Assembly: GCF_003993775.1 (NCBI RefSeq)
Contig: NZ_RJRZ01000026.1
Span: forward strand, 1 to 41,403
Source: Frigidibacter oleivorans
Lineage (GTDB): Bacteria > Pseudomonadota > Alphaproteobacteria > Rhodobacterales > Rhodobacteraceae
Reading direction: 5' to 3'
DNA length: 41,403 nucleotides
Within the stretch, counting starts at the first letter, position 1. Each line of letters opens with the position of its first letter. Below, piece by piece: positions 15,385-23,942 of this stretch. The notes under the pieces were generated by a model, which was not told where the DNA came from, made no database searches, and saw only the letters and a program-made list of their open reading frames with translations. The position numbers and the translations under genes were made by a program.

Positions 15385-16668
15385 ATGAAGTTAATGGTCC
15401 TCGGGATCAATTTCGCGCCTGAGATCATCAGTACCGGCCTCTACACGACCGGCCTTGCCGAGGGGATGCAGACGCGCGGTCACGACGTTTGTGTCATAAC
15501 TGCGCATCCCTACTATCCCGCCTGGAAACGGTTCGAGGGCTACCCCGCCTTCGCCTACCGCCGCGCAACATTGCCCGGCGGGGTGCGCGTCACCCATTGC
15601 CCGCATTACGTCCCGGCCCGGCCGACCGGCGCCCGCCGAATCGTTCATCACCTGAGTTTCGCCCTGACGGCGCTGCCGGTCGCCGTCTGGCGGGCGCTGC
15701 GCGAGCGGCCCGATGCCGTGATCGTGGCGGCGCCGGCGCTGGTGCCCGCGCCGGTCGCGCTGCTCTGCGCACGGCTGGTCGGCGCCAAGGCATGGCTGCA
15801 TATCCAGGACCTCGAGGTGGAGGCGGCCTTCGCCACCGGCCTGTTGAAACAGGGCAGCCGGGCAGGGCGCGCGGCGCTCTGGTTCGAGCGACGGATGCTG
15901 CGCAGCTTCGACATGGTCAGCTCGATCTCGGCCCCGATGATGCAGAGGCTGCGCGACAAGGGCGTCCCTGCCGGCCGGATGTACGAGTTGCGCAACTGGG
16001 CCGACCTCGCCGCCGTGACGGTGGAGCCCGCGGAGCCGCCGCTGAAGGCGGAACTCGGCATCGGCACGTCGCATGTGGCGCTCTATTCCGGGAACATCGC
16101 CAACAAGCAGGGCATCGAGATCATCGCCGCGGCGGCCCGGCGGCTGCAGCACCGCGACGACCTGACCTTCGTGATCATCGGCGACGGGCCGTTCCTGCCG
16201 GACCTGAAACGCCTGTCGGAAGGCCTGGCGAACATCCGCTTCCTGCCGCTGCAGCCCCGCGCGCGGTTCAGCGAGGCGCTGGGCATGGCGACCGTGCATC
16301 TGCTGCCCCAGATGGCGGGCGCGGCGGATCTGGTCCTGCCGTCGAAACTGACCAACATGCTCGCTTCGGGCCGTCCGGTCGTGGCCACGGTCGACACCGG
16401 AACCGCGCTGGCCGACGAGGTCGAGGGCTGCGGCGCGATCACGCCCCCCGGCGACGAGGCGGCCTTCGCCGCGGCGATCGAGGCCCTGATCGACGATCCG
16501 GCCCGCCGCGCGGCGCTCGGCGCCGAGGCCCGGGCAAGGGCGCTGGACCGCTGGGACGGCCAGCGCATTCTCGACAGGTTCGCGCAGCGGCTTTCCGCGC
16601 TGTGCATGGCGTCGAAAGACGTGGCACAAGATGCCGCCATAAGCTCCAAAGAGGGACAGAACTCGTGA
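15385..16668 (+). CDS. WcaI-like GT4 glycosyltransferase
   Basis: 427 residues from the ATG at 15385, where the WcaI-like N-terminus begins ([28 protein letters not shown]); the frame is open upstream but extends into non-coding sequence. The N-terminal Rossmann half includes [22 protein letters not shown]. The C-terminal half contains [21 protein letters not shown], then [15 protein letters not shown], and the donor-site region [22 protein letters not shown]. This pattern is close to colanic acid WcaI, which adds a fucosyl residue in E. coli; the acceptor and donor here are not known, although the neighbouring genes make GDP-fucose. First gene of an eight-gene run with overlapping starts. 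The 264-bp region upstream has only a poor promoter candidate (TTCCAA, 17 bp, TTTACG at 15264-15292). Confidence 0.85.
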   Translation: MKLMVLGINFAPEIISTGLYTTGLAEGMQTRGHDVCVITAHPYYPAWKRFEGYPAFAYRRATLPGGVRVTHCPHYVPARPTGARRIVHHLSFALTALPVAVWRALRERPDAVIVAAPALVPAPVALLCARLVGAKAWLHIQDLEVEAAFATGLLKQGSRAGRAALWFERRMLRSFDMVSSISAPMMQRLRDKGVPAGRMYELRNWADLAAVTVEPAEPPLKAELGIGTSHVALYSGNIANKQGIEIIAAAARRLQHRDDLTFVIIGDGPFLPDLKRLSEGLANIRFLPLQPRARFSEALGMATVHLLPQMAGAADLVLPSKLTNMLASGRPVVATVDTGTALADEVEGCGAITPPGDEAAFAAAIEALIDDPARRAALGAEARARALDRWDGQRILDRFAQRLSALCMASKDVAQDAAISSKEGQNS

Positions 16669-17786
16669 CGAAGAAGGCACTGATCACCGGGATCACCGGT
16701 CAGGACGGTTCATACCTTGCCGAGTTCCTGCTGGAGAAGGGCTATGAGGTGCACGGCATCAAGCGGCGCGCCTCGCTGTTCAACACCCAGCGGGTCGATC
16801 ACATCTATCAGGATCCCCATGTCGACAATGCCCGGCTGAAGCTGCATTACGGCGACCTGTCCGACACGTCGAACCTGACGCGGATCCTGCAGCAGATCGA
16901 GCCGGACGAGGTCTACAACCTCGGGGCGCAGTCCCATGTGGCGGTGTCCTTCGAGGCGCCGGAATACACCGCCGATGTCGATGCCATCGGCACCCTGCGC
17001 CTGCTGGAGGCGATCCGCTTCCTGGGGCTGGAGAAGAAGACCCGCTTCTATCAGGCCTCCACGTCGGAGCTCTACGGTCTGGTGCAGGAGATCCCGCAGC
17101 GCGAGACGACGCCCTTCTACCCGCGCTCGCCCTATGCCGTGGCGAAGATGTATGCCTACTGGATCACCGTGAACTATCGCGAGGCCTACGGGATCTATGC
17201 CTGCAACGGCATCCTGTTCAACCATGAAAGTCCCCGCCGGGGCGAGACCTTCGTCACCCGCAAGATCACCCGCGGGCTGGCCAACATCGCGCTGGGGCTG
17301 GAGCCCTGCCTCTACATGGGCAACATCGACTCTTTGCGCGACTGGGGCCATGCGAGGGACTATGTCCGCATGCAGTGGATGATGCTGCAGCAGGAGGCGC
17401 CCGAGGATTTCGTCATCGCCACCGGCGTGCAGTATTCGGTGCGCGAGTTCATCACCTGGACGGCGGCAGAACTGGGGATCACGCTGGAATTTTCGGGCAG
17501 CGGCACCGGGGAGGTGGCGACGGTGACCCGGATCGAGGGCGAGATGGCGCCGGCCCTGAAGCCCGGCGATGTGGTCATGCGCATCGACCCGCGCTATTTC
17601 CGCCCGGCCGAGGTGGACACCCTGCTGGGCGATCCCTCCAAGGCCAAGCAGAAGCTGGGCTGGGTGCCCGAGATCGCCGCGCAGGAGATGTGCGCCGAGA
17701 TGGTGGCCGAAGACCACAAGGCCGCGCGCCGGCTGAAGCTGCTGAAGGAACACGGGCTGGAACTGCCGGTGAGCGTGGAGGGGTAG
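16665..17786 (+). CDS. gmd: GDP-mannose 4,6-dehydratase
   Basis: 373 residues, identical in length to E. coli Gmd. The start is a GTG at 16665 overlapping the preceding TGA, with GAGGG at 16651-16655 as ribosome site. It converts GDP-D-mannose to GDP-4-keto-6-deoxy-D-mannose using bound NADP. Evidence: extended SDR fold with [19 protein letters not shown] (NADP loop), [35 protein letters not shown], and the catalytic YxxxK as Tyr157 and Lys161 in [12 protein letters not shown], exactly the E. coli numbering. [17 protein letters not shown] is the substrate-binding stretch. ManC (26431-27936) supplies GDP-mannose and Fcl completes GDP-L-fucose. A sulfotransferase gene separates gmd from fcl, which are usually neighbours. 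Confidence 0.97.
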   Translation: MTKKALITGITGQDGSYLAEFLLEKGYEVHGIKRRASLFNTQRVDHIYQDPHVDNARLKLHYGDLSDTSNLTRILQQIEPDEVYNLGAQSHVAVSFEAPEYTADVDAIGTLRLLEAIRFLGLEKKTRFYQASTSELYGLVQEIPQRETTPFYPRSPYAVAKMYAYWITVNYREAYGIYACNGILFNHESPRRGETFVTRKITRGLANIALGLEPCLYMGNIDSLRDWGHARDYVRMQWMMLQQEAPEDFVIATGVQYSVREFITWTAAELGITLEFSGSGTGEVATVTRIEGEMAPALKPGDVVMRIDPRYFRPAEVDTLLGDPSKAKQKLGWVPEIAAQEMCAEMVAEDHKAARRLKLLKEHGLELPVSVEG

Positions 17787-17788
17787 GG

Positions 17789-18832
17789 ATGGGCGTCACG
17801 GCGGACGATGTGAACTTGGACAGCGCCCATGCATTCGGCGCGGCCCAGTCGCATGCTGCGCAGCGTGAAGAAGCCGATGAGGTAATCGCGCAGGCTAAAG
17901 ACACGGCGCCCGATTTCATCGTGATCGGGGCGCAGAAATCCGCCTCGACCTTCATTCAGAACTGCCTGACCGATCATCCGGACATCTATCTGCCGCATGG
18001 CGAGACGCCCTATTTCGAGGATCCCGACTACGGCGACGCCGATGCGGACTATTTCCGCCGGCTGTTCGCGAACCGGACCGAGCGGCTGCGGGGGATCAAG
18101 CGGCCGAACTACATCGGCCGCACCGAAGTCCCGGCCCGGATCACGCGCGACCTGCCGGACATCCGGCTGATCGCGGTGCTGCGCAACCCGGTGGAGCGGA
18201 TCGTCGCGGCCTATTTCCACCAGATCAAATACGGAACCCTGCCGCCGCTGCCGCTGGAACAGGGTCTCGCCGACGTGCTGGACGGCGGGCCGGTGTCGCG
18301 GGCCTGGCCGCGCAGCACCGAGCTGCTGAGCTTCGGTCTCTATGCCCGGCATCTGGAGGGGTATCGGCACTTCCTCGACAAGGGGCGCCTTCTCTGCCTG
18401 CTGCATGACGACATCGTCGCCGATGCGCTGGCGGCGGTGCGGTCCTGCTATGACTTCCTCGGCGTCGATCCGGCGCATCAGCCGGCCAGCCTGGGCGGGC
18501 GGCCGCAGAAGGTGATCTATTCGGTGGGGCGGCTGCGCTTTCTCGGGCTGCGCAACCGTTTCCTGCACGACTACAACGCCGACCGCACGCGGCTGGCCGT
18601 CCGGCGGATGAACCCGGCCGAATGGGCGGTGGTGGCCGCGATCAGCGGCATCGACCGCTATGTGCTGGACCGCATCGTCCCGAACGACAAGCCCCGGCTG
18701 TCCGCCGCGCTCGAAGCGCGGCTGATCGACTATTACCGCGACGACGTGCTGGCCCTGCAGGCGATGCTGGGCCGCGACCTGTCGCACTGGCTGCGCCCGC
18801 GCGCCGTTCCCTCGAAGGAGACCGCCTCGTGA
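17789..18832 (+). CDS. PAPS-dependent sulfotransferase
   Basis: 347 residues from the ATG at 17789, two bases after the gmd stop and with GGAGGGG just before. The first 40 residues are polar and poorly conserved-looking. Residues 47-54 (GAQKSAST) form the 5'-phosphosulfate loop, a variant of the usual GxxRSGTT type, and AVLRNPVERIVAAYFH is the 3'-phosphate-binding motif with its RNPVxR core. It resembles heparan-sulfate-type and bacterial carbohydrate sulfotransferases. It should transfer sulfate from PAPS to a hydroxyl group of a sugar or another acceptor. Because it lies inside the GDP-fucose genes and overlaps fcl by four bases (GTGA), a role in sulfating the polysaccharide or its precursor is a reasonable inference; the acceptor is unproven. 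Confidence 0.85.
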   Translation: MGVTADDVNLDSAHAFGAAQSHAAQREEADEVIAQAKDTAPDFIVIGAQKSASTFIQNCLTDHPDIYLPHGETPYFEDPDYGDADADYFRRLFANRTERLRGIKRPNYIGRTEVPARITRDLPDIRLIAVLRNPVERIVAAYFHQIKYGTLPPLPLEQGLADVLDGGPVSRAWPRSTELLSFGLYARHLEGYRHFLDKGRLLCLLHDDIVADALAAVRSCYDFLGVDPAHQPASLGGRPQKVIYSVGRLRFLGLRNRFLHDYNADRTRLAVRRMNPAEWAVVAAISGIDRYVLDRIVPNDKPRLSAALEARLIDYYRDDVLALQAMLGRDLSHWLRPRAVPSKETAS

Positions 18833-19764
18833 CCTATGACCTGACCGGCAAGCGCATCTGGGTTGCGGGCCATCGCGGCATGGTGGGGGGCGCGGTGGTG
18901 CGCCGGCTGGCGCGGGAGGACTGCGAGGTCATCACCGCCGGGCGCGAGACGGTCGATCTGGTCGACCAGCGCGCGGTGCATGACTGGATGGCGCAGACCC
19001 GGCCGGATGCCATCGTGCTCGCAGCGGCGAAGGTCGGCGGCATCCAGGCCAACAACACCCGGCCCGTGGATTTCCTTTACGACAACCTGATGATCGAGGC
19101 GAACATCATCCACGCCGCGCATGAGGCGGATGTGGAACGGCTGCTGTTCCTCGGCTCGTCCTGCATCTATCCGAAGTTCGCGCCCCAGCCGATCCCCGAG
19201 GACAGCCTGCTGACCGGGCCGCTGGAGCCGACCAACGAATGGTATGCCATCGCCAAGATCGCGGGGATCAAGCTGGTCCAGGCCTATCGCAAGCAATACG
19301 GGCGCGACTGGATTTCGGCCATGCCCACCAACCTCTACGGTCCGGGCGACAACTACGACCTGAATTCCAGCCATGTCCTGCCGGCGCTGCTGCGCAAGTT
19401 CCACGAGGCGAAGCTGGCCGGGGCGGGCGAGGTGGTGGTCTGGGGCTCGGGCACGCCCCTGCGCGAATTCCTGCATTGCGACGATCTCGCCGATGCGCTG
19501 GTCTTCCTGCTGAAGGGCTATTCCGGCTATGATCACGTCAATGTCGGCTCGGGGGTCGAGGTCTCGATCCGCGAACTGGCCGAAACGATTGCGAAGGTGG
19601 TGGGCTATCGGGCCGATCTGGTCTTCGACAGCACGAAGCCGGACGGCACGCCGCGCAAGCTGATGGATTCGGGGCGGCTGCAGGCCATGGGGTGGAACAA
19701 CGTGCGGACGCTGGAGGAGGGGATCGCGGGGACGTACCGGGAGTGGTGTAATTGCGTAGCCTGA
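18829..19764 (+). CDS. fcl: GDP-L-fucose synthase
   Basis: 311 residues from a GTG at 18829 that overlaps the sulfotransferase stop, with GAAGGAG ahead. It is an epimerase/reductase that turns GDP-4-keto-6-deoxymannose into GDP-L-fucose with NADPH. The SDR fold is clear: IWVAGHRGMVGGAVVRRL (NADPH loop), AAAKVGGIQANNTRP, LFLGSSCIYPK (with the catalytic Ser), then Tyr139 and Lys143 in EWYAIAKIAGIKL, and MPTNLYGPGDNYDLNSSHVLPAL. C-terminal GTPLREFLHCDDLADA and DGTPRKLMDS are also typical. The length is slightly below E. coli Fcl (321). The gene's end overlaps the TTG start of the polymerase gene by 13 bases. Confidence 0.97.
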   Translation: MTYDLTGKRIWVAGHRGMVGGAVVRRLAREDCEVITAGRETVDLVDQRAVHDWMAQTRPDAIVLAAAKVGGIQANNTRPVDFLYDNLMIEANIIHAAHEADVERLLFLGSSCIYPKFAPQPIPEDSLLTGPLEPTNEWYAIAKIAGIKLVQAYRKQYGRDWISAMPTNLYGPGDNYDLNSSHVLPALLRKFHEAKLAGAGEVVVWGSGTPLREFLHCDDLADALVFLLKGYSGYDHVNVGSGVEVSIRELAETIAKVVGYRADLVFDSTKPDGTPRKLMDSGRLQAMGWNNVRTLEEGIAGTYREWCNCVA

Positions 19765-21191
19765 GCGCCGCATATTCCCGTCCCCACTCCCGGTCGAACG
19801 TCCTGCAACTGGCCATTCTGACAGTCAACGCCCTCATCGGCCTGTGGCTGATGACGGTCGGAGACTCGGGGCTGTTCGCGTCGCTGATGATGTTCGCTGC
19901 TCTACAAATCAGCGGCGCGATGTTCGCGTATGTCGTTGCGTCCGATAAACCACGTGCTGTGAGCTTTGTTCTTCTGGTTTTCTATTGCTATGGGTTCATT
20001 ATGCCTGGGCTGTACCAGTTGCGGGCAGATGATTATTATTGGCCAAGTGTGGCAACAGATGTTGCTACTGCCACGATTGCATCTTTCATAGTGTTCATCT
20101 CGGTGATATTTTTCGCTGTAGGATACTTTACAAGTTTAAAACTATCGTTCGGTCGACCCTCGATTTCGGTCGAATCCGGCGGTTCGGTGTGGCCTCAACG
20201 CCGGCATGCGGGATCGAGGTGGGTGATTTTTGCGATTTCATGTCTGGCACTGGCGTATGTAGTGTTTCTTCTGGGGAAGTTTGGACCGGCGATGTTCTTC
20301 GGTACACGGTACGAAATCAGCCAGGCAATCGCCGATGCAGGGCTGGATCGATCTTCTCGCGGGCTGACCCGAACCCTTAGCCAAGCACTCGGGCTGGGCA
20401 GCCTTGCGATCGCCGGATATGCGAGGTTTCGGATTGGCGTGCGCGGCTTTTTAGTCACGACCGCTTTTTTCGTTGCCCTCCTTGCAAATTCCATTGCAAA
20501 CTTCCCCACCTCAATCCCTCGATACTGGCTTGTTGCTACGGCGTTCGTGCTGTTGTTCACTGTGTTTTACCGCGTCTTCGTCTCGGCGCGGCGTTTTATA
20601 TACGTGGCTACCCCTTTGATGCTTTTCTTAGTTTTTCCCACTTTGGGGAGCTACAATCGGCGAGGCAGCGAAGTCGACCTTACCTTCAAAGTCGTAAATC
20701 CTGCGGACTACATGGCAAGTGGCGATCTGGATGGGTTTCAGTCAATCCTCAATGTTGTCTACATGGTTTCTCAAGAGGGGATCAGCTGGGGGGCTCATAT
20801 GATGTCGGTACTGTTGTTCTTCGTGCCGAGGTCCATTTGGTCTGGAAAGACGTTCAGTGTCGGCTCAGAGGCGGCCGACACTGTCGGGTACGAGTTCCTG
20901 ACCATTAGCATGCCTTTTCCAGGAGAGCTGTATGCAAACGGAGGTTTTGCGGCAGTGATACTTGGTATGGTGGCGTTCGGCATGCTTGTTCGGCGGATGG
21001 ATTCTACCTTCGATGAGGCAGCCGACAATCGGGGTGGCCCGTATGTTGCAACTGCCGCGATCTTGCTTGGAGCGTTTATGCCAATTCTGTTTCGCGGGTC
21101 GCTGCTCGGCAGCTTTGCAGGATTTGCCTCGGCCATAGGATTGGTTGTCGGATGGTGCTACCTGAGCAAGGTAAGATTGAGGCTTCGATGA
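19752..21191 (+). CDS. Wzy-like polysaccharide polymerase
   Basis: 479 residues from a TTG at 19752 inside the end of fcl, with GGGAG about ten bases upstream. It is a polytopic inner-membrane protein with roughly ten to twelve hydrophobic segments (for example FVLLVFYCYGFIMPGL, VIFAISCLALAYVVFLLG, AFVLLLFTVFYRVFV, AAILLGAFMPILFRGS) and a larger loop after LGSYNRRGSEVDLTFKVVNPADY, a layout typical of O-antigen or oligosaccharide repeat-unit polymerases. As usual for Wzy, sequence identity is weak and the call rests on topology and context. The DNA from about 19,900 to 21,200 is much AT-richer than either side (about 47% GC in a 60-base sample at 20,041) and uses TTA and other rare codons, implying acquisition from another genome. 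Confidence 0.75.
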   Translation: MRSLSAAYSRPHSRSNVLQLAILTVNALIGLWLMTVGDSGLFASLMMFAALQISGAMFAYVVASDKPRAVSFVLLVFYCYGFIMPGLYQLRADDYYWPSVATDVATATIASFIVFISVIFFAVGYFTSLKLSFGRPSISVESGGSVWPQRRHAGSRWVIFAISCLALAYVVFLLGKFGPAMFFGTRYEISQAIADAGLDRSSRGLTRTLSQALGLGSLAIAGYARFRIGVRGFLVTTAFFVALLANSIANFPTSIPRYWLVATAFVLLFTVFYRVFVSARRFIYVATPLMLFLVFPTLGSYNRRGSEVDLTFKVVNPADYMASGDLDGFQSILNVVYMVSQEGISWGAHMMSVLLFFVPRSIWSGKTFSVGSEAADTVGYEFLTISMPFPGELYANGGFAAVILGMVAFGMLVRRMDSTFDEAADNRGGPYVATAAILLGAFMPILFRGSLLGSFAGFASAIGLVVGWCYLSKVRLRLR

Positions 21192-21745
21192 CGAAGACTA
21201 CCCAATCGCTCTCCACATTCAGTGTCCCCTCCGGATTCCGCGGTCGTTCGGCGCCCTACACGCAACTATGGTGGCTGGTGCAGGCCCTTCTGATCCGGCC
21301 CTCCCCCCAGCCGTTCTACGGTTGGCGCGTTTTTTGGCTGCGGTGTTTTGGGGCGAAGATCGGCAGGGGCGTCAAGCTGCGTCAATCGGCTCGGGTTACC
21401 TACCCTTGGAAAGTGTCGATCGGGGATCACAGTTGGATCGGGGACCGGGCGGAGCTTTACAGCCTCGACCGGATCGACATCGGCGCAAACGTTTGCATCT
21501 CCCAGGATTGCTACATCTGCACCGGCTCTCACGATATGTCCGACATCGCTTTCGGCTATGACTGCGCCCCGATCCGGATCGAGGATGAAAGCTGGCTCGC
21601 CGCGGGTACATTTGTCGCCCCTGGGGTGACGGTTGGCCGGGGATCGGTCGCGGGCGCGCGGTCGCTCGTGCTCCGGGACATGGTGCCCGGGATGGTCTAC
21701 GCGGGTCATCCCGCTCGGCCCATGCGCCCGCGGGTCACTCGGTGA
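21188..21745 (+). CDS. WcaF-like hexapeptide-repeat acetyltransferase
   Basis: 185 residues from the ATG at 21188, which overlaps the previous stop (ATGA). An N-terminal section with WWLVQALLIRPSPQPFYGWRVFWLRCFGAKIG is followed by a left-handed beta-helix of hexapeptide repeats (VSIGDHSWIGDRAELYSLDRIDIGANVCISQD) and a loop with the catalytic His in CTGSHDMSD, then IRIEDESWLAAGTFVAPGVTVGRGSVAGARSLV. This is the LbH_WcaF/CatB-like pattern. WcaF acetylates sugars of colanic acid with acetyl-CoA; here the expected substrate is a sugar of the locus product. The gene lies in DNA of intermediate composition. Its TGA overlaps the GTG of the next gene. Confidence 0.88.
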   Translation: MTKTTQSLSTFSVPSGFRGRSAPYTQLWWLVQALLIRPSPQPFYGWRVFWLRCFGAKIGRGVKLRQSARVTYPWKVSIGDHSWIGDRAELYSLDRIDIGANVCISQDCYICTGSHDMSDIAFGYDCAPIRIEDESWLAAGTFVAPGVTVGRGSVAGARSLVLRDMVPGMVYAGHPARPMRPRVTR

Positions 21746-22806
21746 AAGGCGGGGTTCTGGTCCTGGGGCCGTTCCCGCCGCCGGTTCATGGCTTTTCGGC
21801 TATGACTGCCGCGCTGGCCAACCATTTGGCAAATCTGAGGGACGTGCGCCGCGTCAACCTTGCGTCGCAGGCTCGGTCCGGCGTTCTGCGCCATCTCGAT
21901 CAGGCCCTTCGCTGCCTGACTGCCGTCTGCCGGATCGGAGGGCACAGGTTGCGAGGTAACCGCGACCTGTCCATCGGATGCAACGGCGGCTTGGGGAAAG
22001 TCTACACGCTTACGCTGGTCGCGGCTGGCCGTATCACGGGTGCGCGAATGACGCTGCACCACCACTCCTACGACTACCTTCTTGCGCAATCCCGCCTGAT
22101 GGCGGCGGTCTGTGCGGTGGGCGGGCGGCGGCTGACCCATGTGTTCCTCGCGCCCTCGATGCAGGCGACCTTCTTCGCCCGCTACCCGCAGCGCGGCCCC
22201 GCGGCGGTGGTCGCCAATGCGATGTTCGTGCCGGAACGCCGGCTGCGGCAGGGGGTGCCGGGGCGGCTGACCGTGGGGCTGATCAGCAATCTGGCGCCCG
22301 AGAAGGGGCTGACGGATTTCATCGCCACCGCGCGGCTGGCCCGGGCCGAGGGCCTGCCGGTCGAGATGGTGCTGGCCGGGCCCGCGCCCGACCCCGCCGA
22401 CCGCGCCGCCATCGACGCCGCGGTGGCCGATGGCGTGCTGCGGGCGGTCGGGCCGCTCTACGGGCCGCAGAAGGACGCCTTCTTCGAAAGCCTCGACCTG
22501 TTCCTGTTCCCCACCCGCTATCGCCACGAGGCGCAGCCGACGGTGATCTACGAAGCCTTCGCCGCCGGGGTGCCGGTGATCGCCTTCGACCGGGGCGCCA
22601 TTGTCGATCAGGTGGGCGACTGCCTGCTGACGGTCCCGCGCGAGGCCGATTTCGCCGCGGCCGCCGTGGCCGAGATGCGGCGGCTGCTGACGCTCGATGC
22701 CGAGGGTCGGGCGGCGCTGCACGCCCGGGCCCAGGCCCGCCATCGCGATGCGACCGAGGACGGCATCCGCACCATCCGCGCCCTGTTTCAGGAGACTGCC
22801 CCGTGA
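21742..22806 (+). CDS. GT4-family glycosyltransferase
   Basis: 354 residues from a GTG at 21742 overlapping the previous stop. N-terminal GGVLVLGPFPPPVHGFSAMTAALANHL is a typical first strand and glycine-rich loop of GT-B enzymes. The C-terminal domain contains VGLISNLAPEKGLTDFIATA, VEMVLAGPAPDP, LYGPQKDAFFESLDLFLFPTRYRHEAQPTVIYEAFAAGVPVIA, the last including the E-x7-E-like donor site. It probably adds a sugar to the lipid-linked repeat unit in the cytoplasm; donor and linkage unknown. GC content rises sharply near position 22,080, inside the gene, suggesting that the 5' third came with the AT-richer polymerase segment and the rest is native. Confidence 0.85.
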   Translation: MKGGVLVLGPFPPPVHGFSAMTAALANHLANLRDVRRVNLASQARSGVLRHLDQALRCLTAVCRIGGHRLRGNRDLSIGCNGGLGKVYTLTLVAAGRITGARMTLHHHSYDYLLAQSRLMAAVCAVGGRRLTHVFLAPSMQATFFARYPQRGPAAVVANAMFVPERRLRQGVPGRLTVGLISNLAPEKGLTDFIATARLARAEGLPVEMVLAGPAPDPADRAAIDAAVADGVLRAVGPLYGPQKDAFFESLDLFLFPTRYRHEAQPTVIYEAFAAGVPVIAFDRGAIVDQVGDCLLTVPREADFAAAAVAEMRRLLTLDAEGRAALHARAQARHRDATEDGIRTIRALFQETAP

Positions 22807-23936
22807 CCGACCGGTCCCGCACCATCGCCCTCGTCTGGGACAACTACGGCCCGATGCATGTCGACCGCGGCGAGGCGGTGCAGCGGCTGCTCGGCCCCGG
22901 CTGGTCGGTGGTGGGGATCGAACAGTTCGGCACCTCCGACACCTATGCCTGGGTGCCCGAAGCCGGGAAGGGCTTTCGCAAGGTCACCGTCATGTCGGGC
23001 GAGGAGCGGGGGCTGGGCACGGTCCGCAAGACCCGCAAGCTCCTCTCCGCGATCTCGGCCGCCGGTGCCGGCCATGTGGTGATGTGCAACTACGAGCGGC
23101 CCGAGGTGCTGACGGCGGCGACCATCCTGCGGCTGCGGGGGCGGCGGCTTTACGTCATGGGCTGCTCGAAATTCGACGACTACGACCGGTCGCTGCGGCG
23201 CGAGGCGCTGAAAAGCCTGTTCTTCCTGCCCTATCAGGGCGGCATCTCCTCGGGCTACCGGGCGCGGGACTACATGCGCTTCCTCGGGTTGCCGAAGGAC
23301 AAGGTGCAGGTGGAATACAACACCCTCTCCATCGACCGGATCCGGCAGGCGGCGGGCGTGCCCCCCGCGCCGGGCGGGCTGCCCTTGGCCAGGCGGCACT
23401 TCACCATCGTCGCGCGCTTCGTGCCGAAGAAGAACCTGCACATGGCGCTGCGGGCCTATGCCGCCTATCTCGGCATGACGCAGGACCCGCGCGAGCTGCA
23501 CCTTTGCGGGTCGGGCGAGCTGGAAGGCGAGCTGCGCGCGCTGGCGGCCGAACTGGGCATCGCCGACCGGGTGATCTTCCGCGGCTTCCTGCAGACCGCC
23601 GAGATCGCGCAGGTGCTCGGATCCAGCCTCGCGCTGCTGCTGCCCTCGATCGAGGAGCAGTTCGGCAATGTGGTGATCGAGGCGCAGGCGATGGGCCTGC
23701 CGGTGATCCTGTCCGACAATTGCGGCGCCCGCGACCGGCTGATCCGCAGCGGCTGGAACGGCTTCGTCGTCGAACCGGACAATCCCGAGGGCATGGCCTG
23801 GTTCATGGCGCGGCTGTCGGAGGACGCGGCGACCTGGACCCGCTTTGCCACCAACGCCGCCGCGACCGCGCCGAAGGGCGACGTGGAGCGCTTCGCCGAG
23901 GCGGTGGCGCGGCTGGTGGGGGCAGAGGCGGGCTGA
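22803..23936 (+). CDS. GT4-family glycosyltransferase
   Basis: 377 residues from a GTG at 22803, overlapping the preceding stop with GGAGA just upstream. The start reads MTDRSRTIALVWDNYGPMHVDR, and the C-terminal half contains FTIVARFVPKKNLHMALRAYAAYL, LHLCGSGELEGELRALAAELG, VIFRGFLQTAEIAQVLGSSLALLLPSIEEQFGNVVIEAQAMGLPVILSD, matching GT4 glycosyltransferases with the E-x7-E donor motif. GC and codon use match the native chromosome. It is the last gene of the plus-strand run, ending six bases before the convergent flippase gene. Donor and acceptor unknown. Confidence 0.87.
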   Translation: MTDRSRTIALVWDNYGPMHVDRGEAVQRLLGPGWSVVGIEQFGTSDTYAWVPEAGKGFRKVTVMSGEERGLGTVRKTRKLLSAISAAGAGHVVMCNYERPEVLTAATILRLRGRRLYVMGCSKFDDYDRSLRREALKSLFFLPYQGGISSGYRARDYMRFLGLPKDKVQVEYNTLSIDRIRQAAGVPPAPGGLPLARRHFTIVARFVPKKNLHMALRAYAAYLGMTQDPRELHLCGSGELEGELRALAAELGIADRVIFRGFLQTAEIAQVLGSSLALLLPSIEEQFGNVVIEAQAMGLPVILSDNCGARDRLIRSGWNGFVVEPDNPEGMAWFMARLSEDAATWTRFATNAAATAPKGDVERFAEAVARLVGAEAG

Positions 23937-23942
23937 GGCCGT

